Positions 17,614 to 26,490 of a stretch of 33,533 nucleotides of DNA are shown piece after piece (positions within the stretch are counted from its first letter, which is position 1; every line of letters starts with the position of its first letter). Position numbers and translations under genes: made by a program. The notes beneath the pieces are model-generated. The model had not been told where the DNA came from and did not search any database. It saw only the letters and a list, made by a program, of their open reading frames with translations. The stretch is taken from assembly GCA_029780675.1 (NCBI GenBank), contig JAKOYE010000185.1, positions 70,893 through 104,425 on the forward strand, given 5' to 3'. The DNA comes from Actinomycetes bacterium. Lineage in GTDB: Bacteria > Actinomycetota > Actinomycetes > Mycobacteriales > Mycobacteriaceae.

Positions 17614-19803
17614 GTGACAGATTCAGTGGGTGCGGGGGTTCGTAAACGAGTCGCGCGTCATGCAAGTACGAGTAATTCACAGGCACATGGCGTGAATTCG
17701 AATCGCAATGGTAGGCGTGTTGACCTCCAGGGGATGCGTGCCATAGCCGTCCTCACTGTATTCTCCAATCATCTCTTTGAATGGCCGTCCGGTGGATTTG
17801 TCGGCGTAGATGTCTTTTTCGTTCTGAGTGGATTTTTCATCACTGGCCTACTGATTCGCGAAGCGACTTCAAAGGGAAAGATATCCTTCCGGGATTTCTA
17901 CATTCGGCGGGTGAAGCGGATCCTCCCGTCTGCGTTACTGGTTCTCCTCGTAACCGTAAGCCTTTCATATATTCTTTTTCCGGCCGTTCGGGCAAAAGAA
18001 ACACTTCTGGATGCACTCTATGCTGCTTTGTTCGCATCCAATTTCCGCTTCGAAGCGGTTGGGGCTGACTATTTTCAACAAGGTCAGCCACCCTCTCCGC
18101 TGCAGCATTACTGGTCTTTGTCGATAGAGGAGCAGTTCTATTTCGTCTGGCCGGCGTTGTTGGCCGCGATCTTTGCAGTTACTCAAGGGCGTCGCCGCAG
18201 TGGATCCGGTCGGGCTGGACATTGGGTGATGCTTGCCGCAATGGGTGTAGTTGTTTCCGCATCATTCGTCTGGGCGCTTCTTCTTACGGCGTCTGATCCG
18301 AATGCGGCGTACTTCTCGTCGATGTCCCGGGTCTGGGAACTTGGGGTTGGTGCCTTGATTGCGATTAGTGGTCCCTGGCTCACTCGCATTCCCGACAGAG
18401 TGCGTCCAGCACTTTCCTACGCTGGACTCGCGGGCTTGGGTGCGTCCTTGTTTCTGATCGACTCGACAGTTCGGTTTCCAGCACCGTGGGCTGCGCTACC
18501 GGTTCTTTCGACCGCGCTGATCGTGGCCTCCTTCCACGGGTCGGATGTCCGGTCGGTCTGGATACTCACCAACCCTGTCGCCCGATGGTTTGGGGATACC
18601 AGTTATACCCTTTACCTGTGGCACTGGCCGGTGATTGTTCTACTTGCCACGGTGCTAGAACAGGGAGTGGTTTCATATCTGCTCGCGGTCATATTGTCCC
18701 TCGGGTTGACGACGGTCACTTACCGCTTCTACGAAAATCCAATTCGCAAGTCGAACTGGCTGCTCGATGTTGACGAGGTGCCGCGTGGCAGATCCAAAGC
18801 GTGGTTGCCCAGGCTGATCCTCAACTCCCGGGCTTGGGGGGTGATCGGCGGTGTATCCGCAGCGGTCATATTTATGGCAATTGCGACCATTACTTATGAG
18901 TCGAGATTAGCTAGGGTTGCACAGGAGTCCGCTGCTGTTGATGGGCAAGAGGGACCGAAAGTCGCGTTCGGCAATCCTCCTCCGGAAGTCGAGCCGTGCT
19001 ACGGCGCACCTGCAATGGTGACGGAAGGCTGCATACTGAGAAATCCTGAAGTGCCTCTGCAGCCCCCCATCGACTACTTCGCTGTGGACAGCCCGCAGCC
19101 GTACTTGGGTGCGTGCTACGTCACGGTTGAGAAGAGTGAGAACCTGAACCCGTGTGATTACGGTTACGAGGGTCCCGATGCTGTGCGAATCGCACTGATC
19201 GGTGATTCTCACGCGGCGGCACTCACACCTGCGCTGTGGCCGATCCTCGAATCGAACAAGTGGCATCTGACCACTTATCTGGGAACGGCCTGCCATCTGG
19301 CCGACCCTGCCCCTCCGGGGTGCGAACGGGCGATGTCGGCTGTCAGGGAGGAGTTATCCAGGAAAAGATACGACATCATCTTCGTCACTAACTTCAACCA
19401 AGGGTGGCTAGCAGAGAATTTCCAGAGTGCATGGATTCCGCTCGTTGCAGGAGGCGCAAAGATAGTTGTGGTACCGGATAATCCGCGAACCAGCGAGGAG
19501 GCACTCGCATGTCTGACTCGGGTGAGTATTGGGGAAGACACGACTGGGCAATGCGGCACCGCGAGATCGGATGCCATACCAAAGTCCGATACGCTTGTAG
19601 CGGCGGCAGAGGGATTCGCTGGCTCGTCTGTGATTGATCTAACTAAGTACTATTGTACAGCAGACTGGTGCCCATCTGTGATTGGCAACGTGATCGTGTA
19701 TCGCGATTACATCAAAGGAAACTCCCACGTCACAAAGACATTCGCGGAGACTCTGGCGCCGGTAGTCGCCGACCAGACGCGAAAGCTGATCGCTGGCGGC
19801 TAG
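17614..19803 (+). CDS. Acyltransferase-3 with C-terminal SGNH domain (OafA-like), probably acquired
   Basis: This protein of about 729 residues should O-acylate a cell-envelope sugar or lipid. Residues from about 35 form the acyltransferase-3 domain with around ten membrane helices: RVDLQGMRAIAVL, the His of VFSNHLFEW, then GGFVGVDVFFVLSGFFITG, and YLWHWPVIVLLA later. After a last helix near 410-430 comes an outside SGNH domain: Ser532 in GDSHAAAL and His705 in GNSHVTK. The usual Asp three residues before that His is not present; a YRD triplet lies seven before. I chose GTG 17614 (AGAGGAAG just upstream); the frame is open to GTG 17563. Codon use is clearly less GC-biased than in the flanking genes, suggesting transfer. 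It lies between the Rv0807-type gene and purF. Confidence 0.88.
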   Translation: MTDSVGAGVRKRVARHASTSNSQAHGVNSNRNGRRVDLQGMRAIAVLTVFSNHLFEWPSGGFVGVDVFFVLSGFFITGLLIREATSKGKISFRDFYIRRVKRILPSALLVLLVTVSLSYILFPAVRAKETLLDALYAALFASNFRFEAVGADYFQQGQPPSPLQHYWSLSIEEQFYFVWPALLAAIFAVTQGRRRSGSGRAGHWVMLAAMGVVVSASFVWALLLTASDPNAAYFSSMSRVWELGVGALIAISGPWLTRIPDRVRPALSYAGLAGLGASLFLIDSTVRFPAPWAALPVLSTALIVASFHGSDVRSVWILTNPVARWFGDTSYTLYLWHWPVIVLLATVLEQGVVSYLLAVILSLGLTTVTYRFYENPIRKSNWLLDVDEVPRGRSKAWLPRLILNSRAWGVIGGVSAAVIFMAIATITYESRLARVAQESAAVDGQEGPKVAFGNPPPEVEPCYGAPAMVTEGCILRNPEVPLQPPIDYFAVDSPQPYLGACYVTVEKSENLNPCDYGYEGPDAVRIALIGDSHAAALTPALWPILESNKWHLTTYLGTACHLADPAPPGCERAMSAVREELSRKRYDIIFVTNFNQGWLAENFQSAWIPLVAGGAKIVVVPDNPRTSEEALACLTRVSIGEDTTGQCGTARSDAIPKSDTLVAAAEGFAGSSVIDLTKYYCTADWCPSVIGNVIVYRDYIKGNSHVTKTFAETLAPVVADQTRKLIAGG

Positions 19804-19854
19804 GACCGCTTGCGCGGGCTTTGTGCATAAGTTCTCACTTTCCCATTGGTCCCC

Positions 19855-19860
19855 TAGACT
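19855..19860 (+). promoter_or_regulatory. -10 box of purF
   Basis: TAGACT, with TTCTCA 17 nt upstream (19832-19837) as a weak -35. It predicts a start near 19868 and a leader of about 24 nt containing the AGGGGAG ribosome binding site of purF. Confidence 0.5.
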
Positions 19861-19891
19861 CGGCATTGCCACCGACCCGCAGGGGAGTGTT

Positions 19892-21400
19892 GTGACCGAC
19901 CAGATCGAGAACCCACCCCGTGAAGAATGCGGCGTATTCGGCGTCTGGGCCCCGGGCGAGGATGTCGCCAAGCTCACCTACTACGGCCTCTACGCCCTCC
20001 AGCATCGCGGTCAGGAGGCGGCCGGAATCGCCGTGGCCGACGGGTCGCAGGTGCTGGTGTTCAAAGATCTGGGTCTGGTCTCCCAGGTGTTCGACGAGCA
20101 GACACTGGCCGCCATGCCGGGCCACGTCGCCATCGGGCATTGCCGGTACTCCACCACCGGATCGACGACCTGGGAGAACGCTCAACCGGTCTTCCGCAAC
20201 ACCGCGGCCGGCACCGGAGTCGCCTTGGGCCACAACGGGAATCTGGTCAACACCGCCGAACTGGCCAACCGGGCCCGCGACGACGGTCTGATCAACCACA
20301 ACGCGCCCGGCGCGGCGACCACCGACTCCGACATCCTGGGCGCGTTGCTCGCCGGCGGTGCGGCCGACTCCAGCGTGGAACAGGCGGCCCTGGAACTGCT
20401 GCCCACCGTGCACGGCGCGTTCTGCCTGGTCTTCATGGACGAGACGACGCTGTACGCCGCCCGCGACCCGTTCGGGGTGCGGCCGTTGTCGCTGGGCCGG
20501 TTGGATCGCGGTTGGGTGGTGGCCTCGGAGACCGCCGCACTGGACATCGTCGGGGCGTCCTTCGTCCGGGATATCGAGCCGGGGGAGTTGCTGGCCATCG
20601 ACTCCGACGGTGTCCGCTCGAGCCGATTCGCCCCGCCCACGCCGAAGGGTTGTGTTTTCGAGTACGTGTACCTGGCCCGTCCGGACAGTGTCATCGGCGG
20701 ACGGTCCGTGCACGCCGCGCGGGTGGACATCGGCCGGCGGCTGGCCCGGGAGATGCCGGTGCAGGCGGATCTGGTGATCGGCGTGCCGGAATCGGGAACC
20801 CCGGCGGCGGTGGGTTACGCCCAGGAATCCGGCATCCCGTTCGGCCAGGGACTGATGAAGAACGCCTACGTCGGACGCACCTTCATCCAGCCGTCACAGA
20901 CGATCCGCCAACTCGGTATCCGGCTGAAGCTGAACCCGCTCAGAGAGGTGATCCGCGGTAAGCGCCTCATCGTCGTCGACGACTCCATCGTCCGCGGCAA
21001 CACCCAGCGTGCCCTGATCCGCATGCTGCGCGAGGCCGGTGCGGTCGAGGTGCATGTGCGGATCGCCTCCCCACCGGTGAAGTGGCCGTGCTTCTACGGA
21101 ATCGACTTCGCCACCCCGGCCGAACTGATCGCCAACGCGCCGGGCACCCAGACCGAGGACGGCGAGATGCTGGAATCGGTGCGCCAGGCCATCGGGGCGG
21201 ACACCCTCGGCTACATCTCCCAGCAGGGCATGGTCGCGGCCACCGAACAGCCCGCCAGCAGGCTGTGCTGCGCCTGCTTCGACGGCGACTACCCGATCGC
21301 GCTGCCCAACGCGACGGCGCTGGGCAAGAACGTCGTGGAGAACATGCTCGCCGCGGTGCAGGCCGGCAACGACAACGTGTCGGCCCTGAGTCGTCCCTAA
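19892..21400 (+). CDS. purF: Amidophosphoribosyltransferase PurF
   Basis: PurF makes phosphoribosylamine from PRPP and glutamine, the committed first step of purine synthesis. The start is GTG 19892, with AGGGGAG ending 4 nt upstream; longer reading from 19823 would cross the -10 box. The first 12 residues (MTDQIENPPREE) are a propeptide that must be removed to expose Cys13 of CGVFGVWAPG, the N-terminal glutaminase nucleophile. Family motifs include LYALQHRGQEAAGI, HCRYSTTG and GHNGNLVN in the glutaminase half. The PRPP loop is RLIVVDDSIVRGNT in the transferase half. Cys residues in RLCCACFDG and elsewhere fit the Bacillus-type enzyme that carries a 4Fe-4S cluster. About 502 residues. Confidence 0.97.
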   Translation: MTDQIENPPREECGVFGVWAPGEDVAKLTYYGLYALQHRGQEAAGIAVADGSQVLVFKDLGLVSQVFDEQTLAAMPGHVAIGHCRYSTTGSTTWENAQPVFRNTAAGTGVALGHNGNLVNTAELANRARDDGLINHNAPGAATTDSDILGALLAGGAADSSVEQAALELLPTVHGAFCLVFMDETTLYAARDPFGVRPLSLGRLDRGWVVASETAALDIVGASFVRDIEPGELLAIDSDGVRSSRFAPPTPKGCVFEYVYLARPDSVIGGRSVHAARVDIGRRLAREMPVQADLVIGVPESGTPAAVGYAQESGIPFGQGLMKNAYVGRTFIQPSQTIRQLGIRLKLNPLREVIRGKRLIVVDDSIVRGNTQRALIRMLREAGAVEVHVRIASPPVKWPCFYGIDFATPAELIANAPGTQTEDGEMLESVRQAIGADTLGYISQQGMVAATEQPASRLCCACFDGDYPIALPNATALGKNVVENMLAAVQAGNDNVSALSRP

Positions 21401-21420
21401 CGGACCGCGTCGGCCCTAAC

Positions 21421-22743
21421 CTAACTGACCGCGGAGGTCACCTTCTTCACCCGCCGGTCCAGGGTGACCGCCTGCCACGGTCGTCCGGCGTACCAGTACA
21501 ACCGGCCCATCAGGCCGCGCGGATAGAAGATCGCGCGCTGCTCGTAGCGGCTGCCGCCGCCCTCCGGGGTGATCCGCATCTCCAACCAGCGATCCCCGGG
21601 CCCGCGCCGTTCGGCGCGGAGTTTCAGCGTCCGGCCCGGATCGCGCTCCTCGACCCGCCAGTGCTGCGGGACACTGCTCTCGACCGCCTTCCACAGTTGC
21701 TCGGGGCTGGCCGAGGTATGCCGCGACCGGGTGTCGGTGTAGACCACCTCGCCGGCCCACTCCGGGTCGCTGGGCAGATGTGCCGCGGTCCCGGTGTTCC
21801 AGGTGGTCTCCACCTCGCCGCGCGAGATCCGCGCCAGCGCCAGCGACACCGCGCGCCGGTACGGAGTCAGCCCGCCCTCGGGCGGGGCGATGATGGAGTC
21901 GATGTCGTGGTTGTTCATCACCGCGTCGCAGTGCAGCGATTCGACCAGTGGCCGCGCCAGACCGGACGGAATGGGGGTGACCAGTCCCACCCACAGGGCG
22001 GCGATCCGCGGTGTCAGAACCGGCAGTACCAGGATCCGGCGCGGGCGGAGGCCCGCCACCTCGGCATAGATCTGCATCATGTCGCCGTACTCGAGGACGT
22101 CGGGTCCGCCGATGTCCCAGGTGCGGGATTCGGGAACCGGGCAGGTCGCCGCCGCCACCAGGTAGTGCAGAACATCGCGGATGGCGATCGGCTGGATCTT
22201 GTTGTGCACCCACTTCGGGGTGGTCATCACCGGGAGCCGGTCGGTCAGATGCCGGATCATCTCGAACGACGCCGATCCGGACCCGACCACCACCCCGGCC
22301 TGCAACACGATCGTCTCGATACCCGAGGCGATCAGGATCTCGCCGACCGTGGTCCGCGAACCCAGGTGGGTGGACAGTTCGGTGCCTTCCGGGTGCAGGC
22401 CGCTGAGGTAGACGATGCGGCGCACCCCGGCGCGACGGGCCGCGACCACGACGTTCTGCGCGGCGCGGCGTTCCTCGGCGGCGAAGTCCTTCTCAAACCC
22501 CATCGAATGCACCAGGTAGTAGATGACGTCGACGTTCTCGAACGCGGACTGCAGCGAGGCGGGGTCGCCCAGGTCGCCCTTGGCCACCTCGATGCGCTCC
22601 CGCCAGGGCACGGTCGCCAGTTTGTCCGGATTGCGGGCCAGGGCGCGGACCGCGAAACCGCTCTCCAGCAGGCGCGGGACCAGTCGGCCGCCGATGTATC
22701 CGGTGGCGCCGGTTACCAGACAGCGAAGCTGTTCAGCAGCCAC
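21421..22743 (-). CDS. NAD(P)-binding epimerase-like protein fused to DUF2867
   Basis: This 440-residue protein has two parts. Residues 1 to about 280 are an atypical short-chain/epimerase Rossmann domain: VTGATGYIGGRLV cofactor loop, VDVIYYLVHSMG and RRIVYLSGLHPEG. The C-terminal about 150 residues (from TRSRHTSASPEQLWKAVESS) look like DUF2867, a START/polyketide-cyclase-like fold, ending in FYPRGLMGRLYWYAGRPWQ. Such fusions are common in mycobacteria; a redox or lipid-related role is likely but the substrate is unknown. The start is GTG 22743 with GGAGG about 7 nt upstream. It converges on purF with a 20-bp gap. Confidence 0.87.
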   Translation of the reverse strand: MAAEQLRCLVTGATGYIGGRLVPRLLESGFAVRALARNPDKLATVPWRERIEVAKGDLGDPASLQSAFENVDVIYYLVHSMGFEKDFAAEERRAAQNVVVAARRAGVRRIVYLSGLHPEGTELSTHLGSRTTVGEILIASGIETIVLQAGVVVGSGSASFEMIRHLTDRLPVMTTPKWVHNKIQPIAIRDVLHYLVAAATCPVPESRTWDIGGPDVLEYGDMMQIYAEVAGLRPRRILVLPVLTPRIAALWVGLVTPIPSGLARPLVESLHCDAVMNNHDIDSIIAPPEGGLTPYRRAVSLALARISRGEVETTWNTGTAAHLPSDPEWAGEVVYTDTRSRHTSASPEQLWKAVESSVPQHWRVEERDPGRTLKLRAERRGPGDRWLEMRITPEGGGSRYEQRAIFYPRGLMGRLYWYAGRPWQAVTLDRRVKKVTSAVS

Positions 22744-22823
22744 GAGATCCTCCGTTCATCGCCTGTATTGAACCCTCAACGGGGTGAACGTCGCAGCCCG
22801 ACCGGCGGGAAGTCACCGGTACG

Positions 22824-23261
22824 TCAGGAAACCGCGCATCCGGCCGGTGCGGGCACCTCCACCGACAGCGGCGAGCCCACCGGGTTGATGTAGACGACCT
22901 CCATCACCAACGGGGTGGCCCCCTCGTTGCGGCCGTTGTGGACGAACCCGGGCCCGATGCCCTCCTTGACGGGGGTGCCGGTGGCGTAGACCGCGTCCAC
23001 CGCGCAGCCGACGTTCCCGCCGCCCGCGTTGTAGTGGGTCATCGCGCCATCGCTGATGTAGCCGAACACGTCGCCGGGGTGGTAGTGCCAGCCGGTTCCT
23101 GCGCCGGGCGCGACGGTGATCCGCGTGACGATGTACTGCATCCCGTCAACGGTGTTCGAGGAAAGGGTCTCGACGTCGACACCGGGGGGAGCCGCCGCGG
23201 CGGGTGCCGCGAGCATCACAGCGGCAAGGGCAGAACCCGCCAGCGCGCACAGTCTTGTCAT
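22824..23261 (-). CDS. Secreted cupin-domain protein
   Basis: This 145-residue protein starts with a Sec signal (ALAGSALAAVMLAAPAAAAP, cleavage likely after AAA). The rest is one cupin barrel: WHYHPGDVFGYISDG is motif 1 with two His ligands, and GPGFVHNGRNEG is motif 2 with the third His. Two or three Cys (NVGCAV, APAGCAV) may form a disulfide outside the cell. The function is unknown, and the small exported cupins of this type are found in many mycobacteria. The start ATG 23261 faces the amidohydrolase start over a 42-bp gap. Confidence 0.83.
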   Translation of the reverse strand: MTRLCALAGSALAAVMLAAPAAAAPPGVDVETLSSNTVDGMQYIVTRITVAPGAGTGWHYHPGDVFGYISDGAMTHYNAGGGNVGCAVDAVYATGTPVKEGIGPGFVHNGRNEGATPLVMEVVYINPVGSPLSVEVPAPAGCAVS

Positions 23262-23289
23262 GACGCTCAGGGTGTCACAGGTGGTGGGC

Positions 23290-23295
23290 TAGCGT
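23290..23295 (+). promoter_or_regulatory. -10 box of the amidohydrolase gene, leaderless geometry
   Basis: TAGCGT (TANNNT) ends 8 nt before the ATG at 23304, with no ribosome binding site between them. A CACCCT on the minus strand, 7 nt before the cupin ATG, could be that gene's -10. Confidence 0.5.
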
Positions 23296-24040
23296 GATCC
23301 GCCATGGCTGACTCCTCCCTGCCGAGCTCCTACCTGCTGACGGGCGGCCCGATCTGGACCGGGGAAGCGGCCGCTCCGTGGGCGCAGGCCGTCGTCGTCC
23401 GCGGTCGCGAGATCGCCTACGTCGGTACCCGGGACGGTGCGGCGCAGTTCACGGACGCCGGAACCGAGGTGATCGACCTGCGCGGCGGCATGTGCCTGCC
23501 GGGATTCGTCGATGCGCACAACCACCTCGCGTCGATGGCGCTGACCAAACTCGGCGTCAACCTCTCCGGTGTGGTGGGCCGGGACGCGGTACTGGCAGCG
23601 GTGCGCGACTGGGTGGCGACGCAACCCGCCGATGCACCGTTGCGGGGCCACGGCTGGATGCCCGACTCCTTCGAGGAGCGCTCGCCGCGTCGGGAATGGC
23701 TCGACGAGATCACCGGGCCGCGACCGATGTACCTGCTGTCCGCCGACGCCCACGACTCCTGGTTCAACACTGCGGCGATGCAGGCCGCCGGAATCGGGCC
23801 GGACGTCCCGGACCCCGATCCGGGTGCCCAGTACTGGGTCCGCGACCCCGACGGCACCCCGACCGGCCATGCGGTCGAGGCGGCCGCCACCATCCCGATC
23901 ATCATCGCGCAGGGGATGTTCTCGACGGCGAATATCCGCGCGGCGCAACAACTCACGCTCGCGCCGGCGCCGTCATGGGGGCTGACCGCATACTTCGAAG
24001 CCGGCATCGTGGTCGGCCCCACCAGTGATGACGCGCGCTG

Positions 24041-24047
24041 GGTGTAC
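24041..24047. repeat. Target-site duplication, left copy
   Basis: GGTGTAC directly precedes the left end of the insertion sequence and is repeated exactly at 26491-26497 after its right end. Confidence 0.85.
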
Positions 24048-24069
24048 AGGACTCCGGACATGGTGCAGG
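24048..24069 (+). repeat. Left terminal inverted repeat
   Basis: It begins AGGACTCCGGACATGG. It matches the reverse complement of 26469-26490 at 21 of 22 positions. Confidence 0.85.
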
Positions 24070-24144
24070 GATGGCTGGTCGGCGTGGGTGCTGTGAGCTG
24101 CTGATTTGAGGTGTGTTGGGGTCGTTTTCCCGCGTGTTTAGCGA

Positions 24145-24150
24145 TATAAT
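24145..24150 (+). promoter_or_regulatory. Consensus -10 box of the transposase gene
   Basis: A perfect TATAAT stands out in this GC-rich setting, 37 nt before the transposase ATG at 24188. No good -35 is seen at 16-18 nt upstream. Confidence 0.45.
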
Positions 24151-24187
24151 TCTTGAAGGGTTTCCGGAGGGATGGTGGGGTGCAACG

Positions 24188-26455
24188 ATGGCGGTGATGA
24201 CCACCCAGCAGCCCTTGCCGCTGATCCCGGCCGAGGCCACCGAGATCAGCGCCGCGGCGGCGATGATCGAGGACGCCGAGGGGGGCCGGGTCTATGTGCA
24301 TGGCAACCTGTGTTTCGCCTGGGACGCCGGTGACACCGCGGGGCGCCGGTTCGCGGCGGTGTCGTTGATGCGGACCAGGGCGGCCACCCAGACCCAGGTC
24401 GCGGCGGCTTTCGGCACCTCGGCGCTGACGGTGTGGCGCTGGGATCAGGCCTTGTCGGCGGACGGGGTCGCAGCGTTGGTTCCCCGGCGCACGGGGCCGC
24501 GGCGGGCCTCCAAGCTGACCTCCGAGGTGACCGCCACGATCGCGGCGCTACGTGAGCAGGGCCTGTCGCTGCGGGCGATCGGAGAGCGGGTCGCGGTCTC
24601 GGAGGCCAGCGTCCGCCGGGCACTGTCGGAGAACTCCCCGGCCGGAACCGAGACCGAGACCGATTGTCCGGCAACGGTTTCCGATAGGGGCCCCGATCTC
24701 TGCGGGCAGATGCCCTCGACACCGGCGACACCGGTGATGGCCTGCGGGGATGCGGTGGCGGTGTTGGCCGATCCGCTCGACCGTTCCGGTGAGCGGGTGT
24801 TGGCGGCGTTCGGGTTGATCCCGTACGCGGCGCCGGTGTTCACCGGGTGTGGCCGGGCCCCGTTGGCGGGGCTGTTGTTGGCGCTGCCGGCACTGGTCGC
24901 GACCGGGCTGATCGAGTGCGCGCACCAGGCCTACCCGGACTTCCCGAACGGCTTCTACTCGCTGGACACCATGTTGTGCGAGGGGGTGTTCCGCGCTCTG
25001 CTGGGCCAGGCCCGCGCCGAAGGCTCCACCCGGATCGACCCGGTCGCGTTGGGTCGGGTGTTGGGTGTGGACCGGGCCCCGGAGGTCAAGACGATCCGCC
25101 GCAAAATCAAGGCTCTGGCCGAGGCGGGTAAGGCCGGCCAGTGGATCACCGCGATGGCCGCCGGCCACCTCGCCGCCCGCCCCGAGCAGGCGGCGGTGTT
25201 CTACGTCGATGGGCATGTGCGGGCCTATCAGGGCACCCGGCGTATCGCTAAAACCCATGTGCCGCGGTTGAAGTTCCCCGCCCCGGCCACGGTGGAAACC
25301 TGGGTCACCGACGCCGCCGGGGACCCGCTGCTGGTCGTGATGGCCGAACCGGCCGCTTCGCTGGCCTCCGAACTACGGCGGCTGATCCCGCAGCTGCGGG
25401 CCATGGTCGGCGACGATCGCCGGGTGCTGGTCGGGTTCGACCGCGGCGGCTGGTCACCCACCCTGTTCGCCGACCTGCACGCCGCCGGGTTCGACACCCT
25501 GACCTGGCGCAAAGGCCCCACACCCGACATCGCCGAGAATCTGTTCGCCGAGTGCTCCCACACCGATGAGTACGGCCGCACCCACACCTGGGAACTGGCC
25601 GACACCGACGTCGAACTGGCGATCACCGACGGTTCGCGCGCCGGTGAGGTGTTCACCATGCGCCAGATCAGCCTGCACGACCGGCCACGGGCCCGCCAGA
25701 TGCACATCCTGACCACCCGCCGCGACCTGAGCCCCGGCGAGGTCCGCTACCGGATGGGCTCACGCTGGCGTCAGGAGAACCACTACCGCTACGCCCGGAT
25801 GCATTTCGATCTGGACTCCCACGACACCTACCAGGCCGGTGACGACGACGCCGACCGGATGGTGCCCAACCCCGCCAAGAAAACCGCCCACGCCCAGGTC
25901 GACAAAGCCCGCCGGACACTGCATTCAGCCCAACACACCGCCAAGGCCGAACTGCTGGCCGCGCACTCACCCAAACCCGGCACCACCGTCGTACTGACCA
26001 ACACGATGATCAACACCATCAACACCGACGTCCACACCGCCGAGAAAACCCTCGACGCCGCCCTGGCCGCCCACGCAGCGATACCGGCCCGGCTACCCCT
26101 GTCTCAGGTCAACCCCGGCCAACAAGTGCTGGACACCGAAACCAAACTCATCCACCACGCCATCCGCATCGCCGCCTACAACACCGCCCAAACCCTCGCA
26201 CGCGCCATCGCCACCGACACCGGTTACCGCCGTGCCGCCGATGAAGCCCACACCCTGATCCGCACCGCCCTGGCCGGCTCCGGCGACATCATCCCCGACC
26301 CGACCGGCAACACCCTGCACATCCGACTCGACCCGCTAGCCGCACCCCGACACACCGCCGCCATCGCCGAACTCTGCCAAGCCCTCAACGACACCAACAC
26401 CATCTACCCCGGCACCAACCTGACCCTGCGCTACAGCGTCAAATCCCACCAGTGA
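24188..26455 (+). CDS. DDE-type transposase of the insertion sequence
   Basis: This transposase of about 755 residues cuts and joins the element's ends. The N-terminal third contains helix-turn-helix units (ATQTQVAAAFGTSALTVWRW, and EQGLSLRAIGERVAVSEASV) for end recognition. The catalytic core has candidate acidic residues Asp341 (FYVDGHVRA), Asp418 (VGFDRGGWSP) and Glu530 (RWRQENHYRY), arranged like an IS4-type RNase H core with a long gap before the Glu. The C-terminal part is helical and Ala/Thr-rich. I chose ATG 24188, with GTGGGG upstream; the frame is open back to 24113 in the IS leader. The gene is unbroken, so the element may still move. Confidence 0.85.
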   Translation: MAVMTTQQPLPLIPAEATEISAAAAMIEDAEGGRVYVHGNLCFAWDAGDTAGRRFAAVSLMRTRAATQTQVAAAFGTSALTVWRWDQALSADGVAALVPRRTGPRRASKLTSEVTATIAALREQGLSLRAIGERVAVSEASVRRALSENSPAGTETETDCPATVSDRGPDLCGQMPSTPATPVMACGDAVAVLADPLDRSGERVLAAFGLIPYAAPVFTGCGRAPLAGLLLALPALVATGLIECAHQAYPDFPNGFYSLDTMLCEGVFRALLGQARAEGSTRIDPVALGRVLGVDRAPEVKTIRRKIKALAEAGKAGQWITAMAAGHLAARPEQAAVFYVDGHVRAYQGTRRIAKTHVPRLKFPAPATVETWVTDAAGDPLLVVMAEPAASLASELRRLIPQLRAMVGDDRRVLVGFDRGGWSPTLFADLHAAGFDTLTWRKGPTPDIAENLFAECSHTDEYGRTHTWELADTDVELAITDGSRAGEVFTMRQISLHDRPRARQMHILTTRRDLSPGEVRYRMGSRWRQENHYRYARMHFDLDSHDTYQAGDDDADRMVPNPAKKTAHAQVDKARRTLHSAQHTAKAELLAAHSPKPGTTVVLTNTMINTINTDVHTAEKTLDAALAAHAAIPARLPLSQVNPGQQVLDTETKLIHHAIRIAAYNTAQTLARAIATDTGYRRAADEAHTLIRTALAGSGDIIPDPTGNTLHIRLDPLAAPRHTAAIAELCQALNDTNTIYPGTNLTLRYSVKSHQ

Positions 26456-26468
26456 CCCTGCATCAATT

Positions 26469-26490
26469 CCTGCGCCATGTCCGGAGTCCT
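26469..26490 (-). repeat. Right terminal inverted repeat
   Basis: Read on the minus strand from 26490 it is AGGACTCCGGACATGG then CGCAGG, one base different from the left end. It contains an outward ATG at 26477 in frame with the amidohydrolase 3' part. Confidence 0.85.

Larger units (their letters stand above)
23304..24104 (+). pseudogene. Amidohydrolase (YtcJ-like, family 3), 5' part, split by an insertion sequence
   Basis: The first 248 codons encode the start of an amidohydrolase: a beta-strand opening (GPIWTGEAAAPW), the metal motif VDAHNHLAS (HxH) and the YLLSADAHDSWFN segment typical of YtcJ/NfdA-like family-3 enzymes. At 24048 the insertion sequence begins and the frame runs on through its terminal repeat for 18 more codons to a stop at 24102-24104. 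The 3' part resumes at 26491. Joining the two parts at the 7-bp target duplication restores one unbroken frame of 570 codons, so only the insertion disables it. The 5' fragment alone lacks the later metal ligands and should be inactive. Confidence 0.9.
24048..26490 (+). mobile_element. Complete insertion sequence, 2,443 bp, one transposase gene
   Basis: Both ends carry a terminal inverted repeat of 22 bp with one mismatch, bounded by a 7-bp direct repeat of the target (GGTGTAC). The element sits inside an amidohydrolase gene and has a single long transposase frame with intact DDE-type acidic residues. The boundaries are set by maximising the direct repeat; shifting one base outward would give a 5-bp duplication, so 7 bp is preferred. 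The family is not certain: the long transposase, IR length and 7-bp duplication do not match a group I can name with confidence. Confidence 0.9.

Noticed and set aside
19823..19891. PurF start at 19823
   Set aside because: It would add 23 residues not seen in PurF and cross the likely -10 box. The GTG at 19892 has a ribosome binding site and gives the expected short propeptide before Cys.
21386..21436. Repeated CTAAC-x-GACCGCG motif between purF and the epimerase gene
   Set aside because: The copies are direct, not inverted, and form no hairpin. No known element matches, so it is likely chance in GC-rich sequence.
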